NCBI RefSeq assembly: GCF_003386235.1
Contig: NZ_QRDZ01000014.1
Span: forward strand, 159,247-223,246
DNA length: 64,000 nt
Reading direction: 5' to 3'
From: Cohnella phaseoli
Lineage (GTDB): Bacteria; Bacillota; Bacilli; Paenibacillales; Paenibacillaceae
The position numbers were made by a program, and so were the translations under genes. Below, in pieces: positions 16,887 to 26,594 of the stretch (its first letter is position 1; every line of letters begins with the position of its first letter). The notes below the pieces were generated by a model that saw only the letters and a list, made by a program, of their open reading frames with translations, was not told where the DNA came from and ran no database searches.

Positions 16887-17031
16887 CGAACCAAACCGCG
16901 TTCATCAAAACTATGCCCGATTGTGCAAAGGATTGTGTTAACACCCTGATGAGTTTGATCCGCTAGGTTTTTTTACGTTGGCAAACGCGAGGCTCATGCA
17001 ATTGCGCATAAGCCTCCTCGATTTACACACA

Positions 17032-17250
17032 TTAGAACAACTTCTTAATAGAACCGAGCATGTCGCCGGCCTTATCGGCGGTCAGCTTCGCTTTAACGCC
17101 GTCGATGAGCGCATTGATCTGGGCGTCCGGAAGGTCGATTCCGATCACAGATTCAACGGCTTTTACGGGATCGCTCATGAACTTGGAAGAGAAATCCTTG
17201 TCGGCTTTGACGCGCTCTACGATCTCTTCGATTTTTCCCTTGATATCCAT
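17032..17250 (-). CDS. small helical protein of unknown function
   Basis: The 72-residue protein is rich in Lys, Asp and Ala, has no membrane segment and is predicted helical. Recognisable segments are MDIKGKIEEIVERVKADKDF, KFMSDPVKAVESVIG, and a C-terminal DKAGDMLGSIKKLF. ATG 17250 is preceded by AGGAGG. Codon use and the strong ribosome site support a real gene. It resembles small Clostridia/Bacilli proteins of unknown role; a RiPP-leader-like nature is conceivable, but no modification genes are nearby. Confidence 0.7.
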   Translation of the reverse strand: MDIKGKIEEIVERVKADKDFSSKFMSDPVKAVESVIGIDLPDAQINALIDGVKAKLTADKAGDMLGSIKKLF

Positions 17251-17458
17251 CGGGTATCCTCCTAATATCTTATTCTCTAACGCCTCTATTATAAGCCTAT
17301 AGAATGCAAGCCGGAATGGAGCAACATTCCAAATACGACATGAAAATACCCCTTACGAGGTATAGAGAAAATCAAGAAGTTGCTTTATGTTGTTTATGCA
17401 GCAACTCAGCAACTAATCGCGGTACGTCGCGGAGTGTATTTATTCGAGAGAGGCTTAG

Positions 17459-17647
17459 GTGGGCAACATGTTCAATGCTTTTATCGTGTTCCTCAGTGTC
17501 ATGATTCTTGGGGCGATTATTTTCGGAACGGCCTTCACAGCTACGTCGGGGTTCAGTACGAGGTTTATCAAATGGTATTTCGGTATCTTTTTTATATTGG
17601 GCATCGTCGCTGCGATTCTTACTTTAGTCGGAGTTATTCAACTCTAA
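17459..17647 (+). CDS. small membrane protein, hypothetical
   Basis: The 62-residue product has two hydrophobic segments, VFLSVMILGAIIFGTAF and FFILGIVAAILTLVGVI, linked by a short basic loop. The start is GTG 17459 or the ATG at 17468; neither has a strong SD. No family is recognised. Confidence 0.45.
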   Translation: MGNMFNAFIVFLSVMILGAIIFGTAFTATSGFSTRFIKWYFGIFFILGIVAAILTLVGVIQL

Positions 17648-17689
17648 GGTATCGATCGGCAGATGAAACTTCCAAAATGAACTCTAGAA

Positions 17690-17725
17690 AGAGCCGATCC
17701 GCAGCTTTGGCGATGGATCGGCTCT
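17690..17725 (-). terminator. terminator of the 26.4-17.7 kb operon
   Basis: The 11-bp stem AGAGCCGATCC (17690-17700) / GGATCGGCTCT (17715-17725) lies just beyond the oxidoreductase stop. On the minus strand it is followed by TTCTAGAG, a short T run. Confidence 0.6.
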
Positions 17726-17737
17726 CTTCCTTCCGTA

Positions 17738-19012
17738 TTAAGCCAGCACGACTTCCGTCCGATACAGATCCGCCAGCTTGACCGCCATTCCGTCGTTCAG
17801 TCGCGAATGCTCGGAGGCGAAGGCCATCAGATGGCTTTGCAGGGAGGCGGTCGCCGATGTCAGGCCCTGCGACGGATTGCTGTCGAAGCCGCGCACGCCG
17901 CGCAGGAACGAAGCGACCATGCGCTCGTCGCCGCCACCGTGTCCGTCGCCTTCCACATTGCACCGAATCTCGACCTGCTCGCCGGTCACATATCTGTACA
18001 ACGTAAAAGCACCCTTGTCCATGTCGCCGATAATCTCGCCCTGCGTGCCCATAATCTGAACCCGGCGCGTACCGCTTTGCGTCAAGCCGGACATAATGAA
18101 CGAGGCGTTCGCTCCATTCTCGAAGACCAGGTTGACGACCTGATGGTCGACGACGTTGTTGTCGCAGCGATACACGCACCGACCGAACGGTCCTTCCCGC
18201 AGCGCGGTCAGGATGCCTTCCTGCGACAGATCGTTCGTCATATAGCGCGCCCACGGATGATGCGGCGGCTGGATGTACATTTTCAACGCGGAGAAGGCGC
18301 ACTCTCGTTCTACCTCGCAGCCGTCGATGCAGCGCGCGGTCGAGCCTGCCGGAGCGTTCTCCTCGCGGAAGTGCAGCAGCGAGCCGAACGAGCTGACGCC
18401 GGTGCAGGGCTGATCCATTAGCCAGGAGATAATGTCCAGATCGTGGCAGGACTTGGCCAGAATCATCGGGCTCGTCTCCGCGGAGTTGCGCCAATTGCCG
18501 CGCACGTAGCTGTGAGTCATATGCGGATAGCCGACATTTTCGGTGAGCTGAATCGTGCCGATGGTGCCGAGCTCTCCGTCCGCGATGCATTTCTTGATGC
18601 CCGACCAGAACGGAGAATAACGCAGCACGTGCGTCACGGCGAGCAGCCGCCTATACTTATGCGAGGCACGCTCCAGCCGAATGCATTCCTCTAAGGAAGG
18701 CGACATTGGCTTCTCCAGCATCACGTGATAGCCCAGCTCCATCGCCGTCATCGCAGGCACGTAGTGCATTCTGTCCAAGGTGCAAATGATCATTATATCG
18801 GCTATGCGGCCTTGCTCGAACGCCTTCTCCCAAGAGTCGTACACCCGGTCCGGGGCGATGCCGTGAATAACCGCAAACTTCGTTCTGCGTTCCTCGTCCG
18901 GCTCGGCTACGGCCACGAATTTTAACTCGTTCGGAAATTTTTCCGCATACGGTCCGTAAATATACCTTCCTCTACTCCCTGCGCCGAGCAGTACCGCCGT
19001 CAATTGTCTCAT
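17738..19012 (-). CDS. Gfo/Idh/MocA family oxidoreductase
   Basis: The 424-residue NAD(P)-dependent sugar or cyclitol dehydrogenase has a Rossmann nucleotide-binding motif GAGSRG near the N-terminus and the family EKP motif (MLEKPMSPS) with the catalytic-region lysine. I chose the ATG at 19012, six bases after GAGGAGG. It is the last gene of the minus-strand sugar operon, about 90 bases after the YesN-like gene, so it probably oxidises the sugar imported by that transporter. The substrate is unknown. Confidence 0.88.
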   Translation of the reverse strand: MRQLTAVLLGAGSRGRYIYGPYAEKFPNELKFVAVAEPDEERRTKFAVIHGIAPDRVYDSWEKAFEQGRIADIMIICTLDRMHYVPAMTAMELGYHVMLEKPMSPSLEECIRLERASHKYRRLLAVTHVLRYSPFWSGIKKCIADGELGTIGTIQLTENVGYPHMTHSYVRGNWRNSAETSPMILAKSCHDLDIISWLMDQPCTGVSSFGSLLHFREENAPAGSTARCIDGCEVERECAFSALKMYIQPPHHPWARYMTNDLSQEGILTALREGPFGRCVYRCDNNVVDHQVVNLVFENGANASFIMSGLTQSGTRRVQIMGTQGEIIGDMDKGAFTLYRYVTGEQVEIRCNVEGDGHGGGDERMVASFLRGVRGFDSNPSQGLTSATASLQSHLMAFASEHSRLNDGMAVKLADLYRTEVVLA

Positions 19013-19101
19013 ACCCATCCTCCTCGTACGCTTTACGTACTCCAATTGTAAGGGGGACGCACGGGAGGCAAAAGAGATCGTTGCTTACATTCCATATACA
19101 T

Positions 19102-20793
19102 TTATTGACCTTGCTCGGTCGGTTGGGAACGCATGGAACGAAAATCCTGCGGCGTCATATCGTTCTGCTTCTTGAAGAAGCGGATAAATGCCAGCGCCGA
19201 ATTGTAGCCGAGCGCCGCAGCCACCTCGTTTACCTTCATCGCCGTGTTCAGCAGCATTTCCTTCGCCTTCAGATTCCGGTAATCGTTCACGTATTTCGAC
19301 AGCCCGACTCCCGTAATTTGCTTATAAAGTCTGGACAGATAGGAGGGATTCAGGCTTACGTAATCCGCCAGCGCCGTTAAGGAGATATCGGTGGCAATAT
19401 TCTCTTCGATAAAGCTGTGTACCTTGTTCACGACTTCGGCCGGCAGCTCCGTGCAGCGTTGGGCGTTCCATTCGAAGAAGCAATCGGCCATCTGCCGATA
19501 GTACTGAACGAGCTCCGACCAGGAGATCGACTCGTCGTATCGGAACAGCTTGTCGAGATCAAGCAGCGTATTGACGTATTCGCCGACATCCCGATTCTGG
19601 TGAATGAAGAACAGGAAAACCGCCGAGAGGGAGTGGTACAGTTCGATTTTCCGCTCTTGCGGCGCCGTCTGATCGTTCCACACTTCCGTAAGCTCGATGA
19701 AGAGCTGATCGAATTGCTCGCGATGATTGTTCTCCAGACAGCTCATCAGCAGTTGAACCCGGGCGTGGTAGAAGCTGTCGCGCGGCACTCCGGCGGACTC
19801 GGCGGACGGGCTCCGCGGCACATCCTTATCGGTAAGAATAACTTCGTTAAACAAGCCGTGACCGAGACTCAAAGCGTATTTATTCGTGTGAAAATGATCC
19901 GACAGTGACGACCAGTCCGTCGTCTCGCTCGCCAGCAGGAAGGAGACCGACAGTCCGAGCAGCTTCCGGCAGTTGGCCTGCACCGATTCCAGAATGCCGC
20001 TCACATAACGGTGGGCTTTAAGCCATTCCGCGCTGCCCGGATCGCAAGAGAGCTCAACGGGCCCGCTTGAGGCTTTCGGCTGGATCAGCCAGACGACCTT
20101 GGACAGCTCGAAGACGACGGAGAAGCATCTGACCTGCGCCGACAGCATCTCATCCCCTATGTTCTGCATGGCGTAGCAGAGCAGCGCTTTGTCCGGGGCC
20201 GTAAACGTTTCTTTCCACGCATCCAGCCTTCCGATAAGAAGGTAGGCGGGCAAGGAAGCGTCAAGCGGGATGTCCAGCTCCCGAAACATTCGATCGAGCT
20301 GGCTTTCCGTGGCATGCTTGCCCAGAAACAATCCCCACATGTACTCCTTCTGAAGAGAAGGCAGCGCCTGCCTCATCTTGGACTGCGCCCGGACGATCAT
20401 GTTTGCCTGATCCTGTTCCTCTTCGATTTTGACGACAGCCCGCTGTACCGCCTGCACGATTTTGTCGTCGCTCTCGACCTTCAGAATATAATCGAAGCCG
20501 CCGTACGTCAGCGCACTCTTGGCGTATTCGAAGTCATTGTAGCCGGTCAGGAAAATGACCTTGCAGGCCGGCCACTGGGATTTGATCTCCCGAAGCAGCT
20601 CAATGCCTTCTATGCCCGGCATCTTGATATCGGACAGCACGATATCGATGCGCTGGCTGGAGAGCACCTCCAGCGCTTCTTCTCCCGAATAGGCGGTCAC
20701 CGTCTCGAGCGCCAGATGCTCGTTCAGCTCGAACAGCTCCACTAGGCCGTCCACAATAAGCGGAAGATCGTCAACGATCAGCAGTCTGTACAT
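19102..20793 (-). CDS. YesN-like response regulator with AraC output domain
   Basis: The 563-residue protein has an N-terminal receiver domain (MYRLLIVDD; phosphorylation site in LSDIKMPG), a long linker and a C-terminal AraC helix-turn-helix (LNPSYLSRLYKQITG, ending LGYNSALAFIRFFKKQ). The start is ATG 20793 after GAGGGGG. It overlaps the kinase gene by 23 bases. It likely activates the sugar-uptake operon it belongs to in response to the extracellular sugar. Confidence 0.93.
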   Translation of the reverse strand: MYRLLIVDDLPLIVDGLVELFELNEHLALETVTAYSGEEALEVLSSQRIDIVLSDIKMPGIEGIELLREIKSQWPACKVIFLTGYNDFEYAKSALTYGGFDYILKVESDDKIVQAVQRAVVKIEEEQDQANMIVRAQSKMRQALPSLQKEYMWGLFLGKHATESQLDRMFRELDIPLDASLPAYLLIGRLDAWKETFTAPDKALLCYAMQNIGDEMLSAQVRCFSVVFELSKVVWLIQPKASSGPVELSCDPGSAEWLKAHRYVSGILESVQANCRKLLGLSVSFLLASETTDWSSLSDHFHTNKYALSLGHGLFNEVILTDKDVPRSPSAESAGVPRDSFYHARVQLLMSCLENNHREQFDQLFIELTEVWNDQTAPQERKIELYHSLSAVFLFFIHQNRDVGEYVNTLLDLDKLFRYDESISWSELVQYYRQMADCFFEWNAQRCTELPAEVVNKVHSFIEENIATDISLTALADYVSLNPSYLSRLYKQITGVGLSKYVNDYRNLKAKEMLLNTAMKVNEVAAALGYNSALAFIRFFKKQNDMTPQDFRSMRSQPTEQGQ

Positions 20794-22540
20794 GCTCGTT
20801 CCCCCTCTGGCTCGCGCATAGTTGAATTCCGACCCGCAGCCCGCCAAGCTCCGAGCGCGCTACGGACAGGCCGTACTCTTCTCCGTATCTCAATTGAATC
20901 CGGCGGTGGACGTTCAGCAGGCCGGTCGTCTCCTCGATCCGGCTCGTGGAATGCCGCAGCTTCTTGCGCAGCAGCTCGATTTCTTCGTCCGTGATATTTT
21001 GTCCGTTGTCCTCTACATAGATCGTAAATTCGTCGCCTCTAAGCTCGGTATGCACCCACAGCTCTCCCGGAAGAAGCATATTGCCGAGCGCATGCTTGTA
21101 AGCATTCTCGATAATCGGCTGCAAAATCAGTCTCGGCACCGAGATAGGGGGGACGTCGCCGTCGAACCCAACCTCGATACGGTCCCCGTAGCAGATCGTC
21201 TGCATTTTGACGTAAGTCCGGGAATGCTCCATCTCCTGCGTCAACGGGATCTCGTCTTCGTCGTTGCGTGTAATGAATTGGAAGTATTGTCCGATATACA
21301 GGCAAAATTGATACGCCTTCTCCTTATGCTTGTCGGATTTGATCAGCCGGCATAGCACGAAGAAGCAGTTGTACAGAAAATGAGGATTAATCTGCGACTG
21401 CAGCCGCTTCAGCTCGGAGCGCTGGTTGCGGATTTGCTGCTCGTAGTTTTCCTCGATTAGCTTTTTCAGCGAGCTTATCGTGTCGTTAAAAGCTTGGTAC
21501 AAATAACCGAATTCGTCGGCTCCGCGATTGATTTGAATGGGCTCCAGTCGATTCTGTTGCACGCGGCGGAAAGAGTGAACCAGTTTCATCAGCGGCCGAT
21601 AAATCAGGCGCAGCAGGAAATAAGTAAAGAACAGCACAATGGCGGCTGCAAGCGCGCAAGCCCACCAGAACAATGTCCGGTACATCTGCAAAGAGCCAAG
21701 AATCATCTCCTCCGGAATACAGGTGACCGAATAGGCGTTCCATAGGGCGGAATATTTGTAGACGGCGAGCAGCCGCTTGCCCTGATGAACGATCGTGTCA
21801 TAGCCTTCTTTGGAAAGCGTTTCCTGCTGAGCCGACACGAAGGCTGCGACCTGACCCAGCAGCTCGTCGTCCATGCCGGTGTCGATATGCCAACCGCGAT
21901 TCAGGTTCAGCAGGACGCTGTGGCCTCCGCGGTTGCCGCCGATTTGCGCCAGCGTGTCCCTGATTTTGGTAGCGGACAGCTCGACTCCGACGACATACAG
22001 CGGGCTTCGCGACGTGTTGACGGGATACTGCATCGTGATAAAAAAGCGATTGTTCCAGTAGATAAACGCTTCGTCATAAGACTTGGCGCTAGTCTGCATC
22101 GAGGCGTACTCCTGTTCATCCAGATGGGTTTCGAAGTTATTGCTTAGCACGGTGCGGTTAATGAGCGGGATGTAGGCCTTGGCCTCCCGAATGTACGGGC
22201 TGGAGTTCTTCATCAGCTCAAGCCTGCTCTGGATGTCCAGAATTTTGCTTGAACGCTCGTAAGAGCTCATCTCTTTCCCTGTCGTCGCAACCTCCATCAA
22301 ATCCTGATCCATCACGTAGTTGGGCAGATAGCGGCTGATCCGATCGGCTTCCTGGTCCAGGGAATCCATATAGAAGCGGGTCGTATTCAGCACCGACTCG
22401 GAAATTTCGCTACGGATGTTGGCCGATCCCCGTTCGTTGATCATCCAGGTAATCGCCAGCATAGGCAAAAGGGCTGCCAGGAAGGCAGCCATAATTTTCT
22501 TGAATATGGACGATTCGTGCATGGAGAATAAGGTTTTCAT
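20771..22540 (-). CDS. YesM-like sensor histidine kinase
   Basis: This 589-residue membrane kinase has two transmembrane segments (about 14-34 and 290-312) around an extracellular sensor. A HAMP-like region follows, then the His_kinase motif QINPHFLYNCFFVLCRLI and an ATPase domain with LILQPIIENAYKHALG. ATG 22540 is chosen with GGGAG upstream; a GTG at 22582 is less likely. It pairs with the regulator it overlaps and sits behind the permease genes, so it senses the same sugar or a breakdown product. Confidence 0.93.
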   Translation of the reverse strand: MKTLFSMHESSIFKKIMAAFLAALLPMLAITWMINERGSANIRSEISESVLNTTRFYMDSLDQEADRISRYLPNYVMDQDLMEVATTGKEMSSYERSSKILDIQSRLELMKNSSPYIREAKAYIPLINRTVLSNNFETHLDEQEYASMQTSAKSYDEAFIYWNNRFFITMQYPVNTSRSPLYVVGVELSATKIRDTLAQIGGNRGGHSVLLNLNRGWHIDTGMDDELLGQVAAFVSAQQETLSKEGYDTIVHQGKRLLAVYKYSALWNAYSVTCIPEEMILGSLQMYRTLFWWACALAAAIVLFFTYFLLRLIYRPLMKLVHSFRRVQQNRLEPIQINRGADEFGYLYQAFNDTISSLKKLIEENYEQQIRNQRSELKRLQSQINPHFLYNCFFVLCRLIKSDKHKEKAYQFCLYIGQYFQFITRNDEDEIPLTQEMEHSRTYVKMQTICYGDRIEVGFDGDVPPISVPRLILQPIIENAYKHALGNMLLPGELWVHTELRGDEFTIYVEDNGQNITDEEIELLRKKLRHSTSRIEETTGLLNVHRRIQLRYGEEYGLSVARSELGGLRVGIQLCASQRGNEHVQTADR

Positions 22541-22589
22541 CGCTCGAGCTCCCGGGTTTGCTGTCGCCAAGTTGTGAGTCACTCCGATC

Positions 22590-23474
22590 TTATTCTTTTA
22601 CGCTTCCCATGACAATGCCTTTAATGAAAAAGCGCTGAAGGAAAGGATAAACGATCAGAATGGGGAACGCCGCCACGAAGATTTGCGCCGCTCGGCTTGT
22701 GCGGTCGGACAGCTTGACCATCAACTCGGCTTGTTCCGCCTTGATAAAGCGGAAATCCATCTTGATGATGACCGTCTGAAGGAACGTCTGCAGCGGGTAA
22801 TTCTCGGTATGGTTCATGTATAGCATGCCGTCAAACCAGCTGTTCCAATGTCCGACGACCGTGAACAGTCCCGTTGTGGCCAGAGCCGGCAGGGAGAGGG
22901 GAACGTAAATTTTCCACAGCGTCTTAAAATGTCCGGCGCCGTCGATTCGCGACGATTCCTCCAGCTCCTTGGGCAGGTTGCGGTAGAAGTTCAGCAGCAA
23001 GATGACGTTGAACACCGGGATCGCGGTTGGAAGCACGAGCGCCCACATCGTGTCGATCATTCCGAGATTTTTGACGGTCAAATAGGTCGGAATCAGTCCG
23101 CCGCTGAACAAAATGGTAAACACGAACACCCATGCGTAAAACGTTCTGAGCCGGAACTGGCGGGGGTCCTTGGACAGCGGATAAGCGGTGACGATCATAA
23201 GCGCCATGCTTAGGGCAGTTCCGAGCAGCACGCGTTGGATCGATACCCAGAAGGCGCGGAGGTATTCGGGCTTGCCGAACACGTTGTCGTAAGCGGCGGT
23301 CGTGAAGTCGACCGGCCACAGGGACACTTTGCCGGCCGCCGCCGCGGCTCCGGAGCTGAACGAAATGGCCAGAATATGCATAATAGGCATCAGGCAGAGG
23401 AAGGAGATCAGAAACAGGAACGTGAAGTTTCCCGCAATAAAAACTCTTCTGCCGAGCGAACGGTCAGTAATCAT
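22590..23474 (-). CDS. sugar ABC transporter permease (LplC/YtcP-like)
   Basis: The 294-residue protein has about six transmembrane segments and the EAA loop EESSRIDGAGHFKTLWKIYV that docks the ATPase. The C-terminus (FIKGIVMGSVKE) is typical of the CUT1 inner permease. It follows its partner permease by about 33 bases. No ATPase gene is in the operon, so an MsmX-like shared ATPase is inferred. Confidence 0.93.
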   Translation of the reverse strand: MITDRSLGRRVFIAGNFTFLFLISFLCLMPIMHILAISFSSGAAAAAGKVSLWPVDFTTAAYDNVFGKPEYLRAFWVSIQRVLLGTALSMALMIVTAYPLSKDPRQFRLRTFYAWVFVFTILFSGGLIPTYLTVKNLGMIDTMWALVLPTAIPVFNVILLLNFYRNLPKELEESSRIDGAGHFKTLWKIYVPLSLPALATTGLFTVVGHWNSWFDGMLYMNHTENYPLQTFLQTVIIKMDFRFIKAEQAELMVKLSDRTSRAAQIFVAAFPILIVYPFLQRFFIKGIVMGSVKE

Positions 23475-23507
23475 GGTAAGTCTCCCTTCTGAACGGCGGG
23501 CGGATCA

Positions 23508-24413
23508 TTAGAAAATACGGTAATTCGCCAGTCGGTAGGCTAGGACGTAGGACAGCGACACGAACAGAAACGAGACGATCGATTTCAGCAGGCCTACGGC
23601 TGTAGCAAACCCGAACTGCGCTTGCTGCACGCCCATACGATAGACGAAGGTGTCGATGATGTCCGCGCTTTCGTAGACGGGAGGGCTGTACAGGTTAAAA
23701 ATCTGTTCAAAGCCGGCGTTAAGCACGTTGCCGATGTTGAGCGTCAGCATCAGCACGATAATCGGCATCATGCCGGGGAGCGTGACGTAGAACGTCTGCT
23801 TGATCCGCCCGGCGCCGTCCATGGCGGCCGCTTCGTATAGAGAAGGGTTAATGCTGGTTAACGCGGCTAAGTAAACGATCGTGCCGAAACCGAACTCCTT
23901 CCATACATCCGATGCCACCATAACGTACGGGAACCAGTCGTTGCTTCCCAGGAAGAAAATCGGTTTGACTCCGAACCATCCGAGCACTTGATTGAAAATG
24001 CCGGAGGAGGGGGACAGGATATCGACGAGTATTCCGCTCAGCAAAACCCAAGACATAAAATGAGGCAAGTAGACGAGCGTCTGGAAAGTCCGTTTGATCC
24101 ATTCCCGGCGCAGCTCGTTAAGAAGAATCGCTATCGTAATCGGCACGAACAGTCCGGCCGCTATTTTCATGACCGCAATAAACATCGTATTGAAGAAAAT
24201 GCGCCCGATATCCGGGTAATCGATCAGCAGTTGGAAGTTTTTCATGCCGATGAAAGGGGAACCGAACAAGCCTTTGTTAGGCACGTATTTCTGAAAAGCC
24301 ATGATGATGCCCGCCATCGGGACGTAGCTGAACAGCAGCACCAGGAAAAGGCCCGGAATCAGCATAAAATGCAGCGGCCATTCCCTCTTCCATATCCTCG
24401 TTAGTCCATTCAT
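23508..24413 (-). CDS. sugar ABC transporter permease (LplB-like)
   Basis: The 301-residue protein starts at ATG 24413, which has GAGGTG upstream. It has six predicted transmembrane segments and the EAA loop YEAAAMDGAGRIKQTFYVT. It is homologous to LplB/YtcP-type permeases of the polysaccharide ABC importer group. It is separated from the binding-protein gene by a palindromic hairpin repeat (24507-24614). Confidence 0.93.
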   Translation of the reverse strand: MNGLTRIWKREWPLHFMLIPGLFLVLLFSYVPMAGIIMAFQKYVPNKGLFGSPFIGMKNFQLLIDYPDIGRIFFNTMFIAVMKIAAGLFVPITIAILLNELRREWIKRTFQTLVYLPHFMSWVLLSGILVDILSPSSGIFNQVLGWFGVKPIFFLGSNDWFPYVMVASDVWKEFGFGTIVYLAALTSINPSLYEAAAMDGAGRIKQTFYVTLPGMMPIIVLMLTLNIGNVLNAGFEQIFNLYSPPVYESADIIDTFVYRMGVQQAQFGFATAVGLLKSIVSFLFVSLSYVLAYRLANYRIF

Positions 24414-24506
24414 GCCATTCACCTCGATGTTAAGCTGGAGCCGGGCCGTCAACGGGAAGTTCTGTTCCGAAAGCGGTTGAAAGATCTCGATATCTGAATA
24501 GTAAAC

Positions 24507-24614
24507 GCGCATGTATCTCCATCTGAGTCTATACGCTCCTGAAATCCGGAATGGTAAACCCGTTGCAAGGTTATTTCAGGACCGTATGAGGCCTTCTCCA
24601 GGAGACACATGCGC
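24507..24614 (-). repeat. long palindromic repeat, copy A, between binding-protein and permease genes
   Basis: Outer arms GCGCATGTATCTCC (24507-24520) and GGAGACACATGCGC (24601-24614) enclose inner arms around TCCTGAAAT and ATTTCAGGACCGTATGAGG. Read on the minus strand it aligns closely with 44641-44736. As RNA it would fold into a long hairpin after the binding-protein gene, which may protect that mRNA and lower permease expression. Confidence 0.8.
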
Positions 24615-24679
24615 ACTTTTTCCTAACGATAATCTAGATTGGCTTTACTTTCGGGACGCTCTTCCGCGCGCATCCGGGG

Positions 24680-26362
24680 TTATTTATTAGCGGCGTACCA
24701 TTCATTAACTTCTTTCGTAATCTCGTCTCCGCCAAGCTTTTTCCACTCTTCCACGAACTTGTCGAATTCGTCGACGGACACTTGGTTCATCATAATCTTG
24801 AAGTACACTTCGTCGCGCTTCTTGGTCAGAATTTCCTGTCTGTCGACCATTGTAGGCGTCGGAGCGCCGTAGAATTTGTTCTGCATGTATTGCTTATTGT
24901 TCTGAATTTCCGGATTGAGGGACAGGGCGCCCTTCGGACCGGAAATCAAGTATTCCCACCACATGCTCGTATCGCCGTCGACAAATTTCATTGCGCGCTC
25001 GTAACGAGTTTTTTGGTCTTGCGTTTGCAGGATGCTCTCGTCCTTGGTTTCGATGGCTTTAGGCAGAATCTCTCCGTTGTTGTCGAGCTGCTTGCCGACG
25101 CGAAGCGGATTGAGCAGCCAGTAGTTGCTGCCTTTCTCGACCAAGTCCTTGCCTAACGTATACACTTTTTGCTCCGGAGTCGGATGGTTGTCGATAACGA
25201 TCCATTGATTCATCAGCTTGATAACGCCTTCCGGATGCTTCGCTTTTTTGGAAATGACGAAGTATTCGTCTACGCCGATGCCGATTTGCGGACGAGCCGG
25301 GCTGCCATCCACCGACGGAATCGGGAAGACGCCCCACTCTTGCACGACTTTGTTGTCTTTGACCGCGCCCTTAACGAGCTGCGCAGGAGTCCAGGATGCG
25401 CCGAACACCATGCCGATGCCGTCGTCGTAGAGCAGCTCGGCTGCTTTCTCCGTGTCCTTGACGGCAAATTCCGGATCGATCAAGCCTTTCTTGAACATAT
25501 CCTGAAGCCCCGCGAGCGCTTGCTTCACTTCCGGTTGAATATCGCTGTTGACCAATCCGCCGTTGCCGTCGTCGATCCAGATATTCTCATACGCATGATA
25601 GCCGTTGAGGAAGGCGCGCAATCCGGTTACGCCGGTTTCGATGTTGAACGGATTTTTGCTGACTGCAAGTCCGTAGGTCGTGCTTTTGCCGCCCGGGTTT
25701 TTCGCTTTGAACGCTTCGGAGATGGTCACCAAGTCGGCCATCGTTTTTGGCTCGGGAAGGTTTAGTTCCTTTAGCCAGTCCGTGCGGACGTAAAGGTATT
25801 GGTACTGGTACGGGTTATAAGAGCTTGGAATGCCCATCAGTTTGCCGTCGAACGTGGCCGTCTTCAGCTGCAGGCCGCCGTCCATCGTCAGAAACTTTTT
25901 CGTTTCTTCCGTCGCATATTGATCGTACACTTCCGTCAAATCCATAATCATGTCGGCTTCGGTCAGCTCTTTGAGCTGAGTCGCGTTCACCAGCAGGAAA
26001 TCTGGCAGATCGTCGGAGGCAATCGTAATTTTTACTTTTTCTTTGAATTGGGTGATGTCGGCGATCCATTTGTTCGTGATTTTGACGCCGATGTCTTTCT
26101 CGTAAGCGTCGTACACGGAGTTCTTTTCCCAGCTCTCGCCTTCGTCGAACTTCAGGTAAGGATCGCTTTGGGCTACCGTCGATACTTCGATTACTTCGCC
26201 GCCTTCAACGCCGCTTGAGTTTGTCGCGCTCGCTGAAGCCGATGGAGATGCGCTTGGAGACGCCTTCTCGGATTCCTTCGCCGTGTTGCCGTTGCCGCAC
26301 GCGGTCATCGCCACGCTGACAATCAAGGTTGTGATCAAGAGGAACTTTCTTCCCAGCTTCAT
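24680..26362 (-). CDS. extracellular solute-binding lipoprotein (LplA-like)
   Basis: This 560-residue family 1 solute-binding protein begins with a lipoprotein signal (lipobox VAMTAC, mature Cys at about 22), then a Ser/Pro/Ala-rich linker. The start ATG follows GGAGGGG. It is the first gene of an operon with two permeases, YesM/YesN and an oxidoreductase. It captures an oligosaccharide outside the membrane; the size fits the LplA/YtcQ class. The ligand is unknown. Confidence 0.93.
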   Translation of the reverse strand: MKLGRKFLLITTLIVSVAMTACGNGNTAKESEKASPSASPSASASATNSSGVEGGEVIEVSTVAQSDPYLKFDEGESWEKNSVYDAYEKDIGVKITNKWIADITQFKEKVKITIASDDLPDFLLVNATQLKELTEADMIMDLTEVYDQYATEETKKFLTMDGGLQLKTATFDGKLMGIPSSYNPYQYQYLYVRTDWLKELNLPEPKTMADLVTISEAFKAKNPGGKSTTYGLAVSKNPFNIETGVTGLRAFLNGYHAYENIWIDDGNGGLVNSDIQPEVKQALAGLQDMFKKGLIDPEFAVKDTEKAAELLYDDGIGMVFGASWTPAQLVKGAVKDNKVVQEWGVFPIPSVDGSPARPQIGIGVDEYFVISKKAKHPEGVIKLMNQWIVIDNHPTPEQKVYTLGKDLVEKGSNYWLLNPLRVGKQLDNNGEILPKAIETKDESILQTQDQKTRYERAMKFVDGDTSMWWEYLISGPKGALSLNPEIQNNKQYMQNKFYGAPTPTMVDRQEILTKKRDEVYFKIMMNQVSVDEFDKFVEEWKKLGGDEITKEVNEWYAANK

Positions 26363-26594
26363 ACTACCCCTCCGCCATGTCTAGTTATGGTCAGCCCTGC
26401 TGCTCGGGGCAGCTTCGCTTCCTAAGTTCAAGTATAGGAGGGGGGAGAGGCTGATACCATATACTAGTCTTTACCTTTCGTATACACCTTTTGACCAGTC
26501 GGAAAGAGTTAGCTTCTCCAAACGATTGAAGAATAAAGCGAAAAATGATAAATAAATAGGTAGAGAAAAATCGAGAGGGACGGGAGCGGCGATC

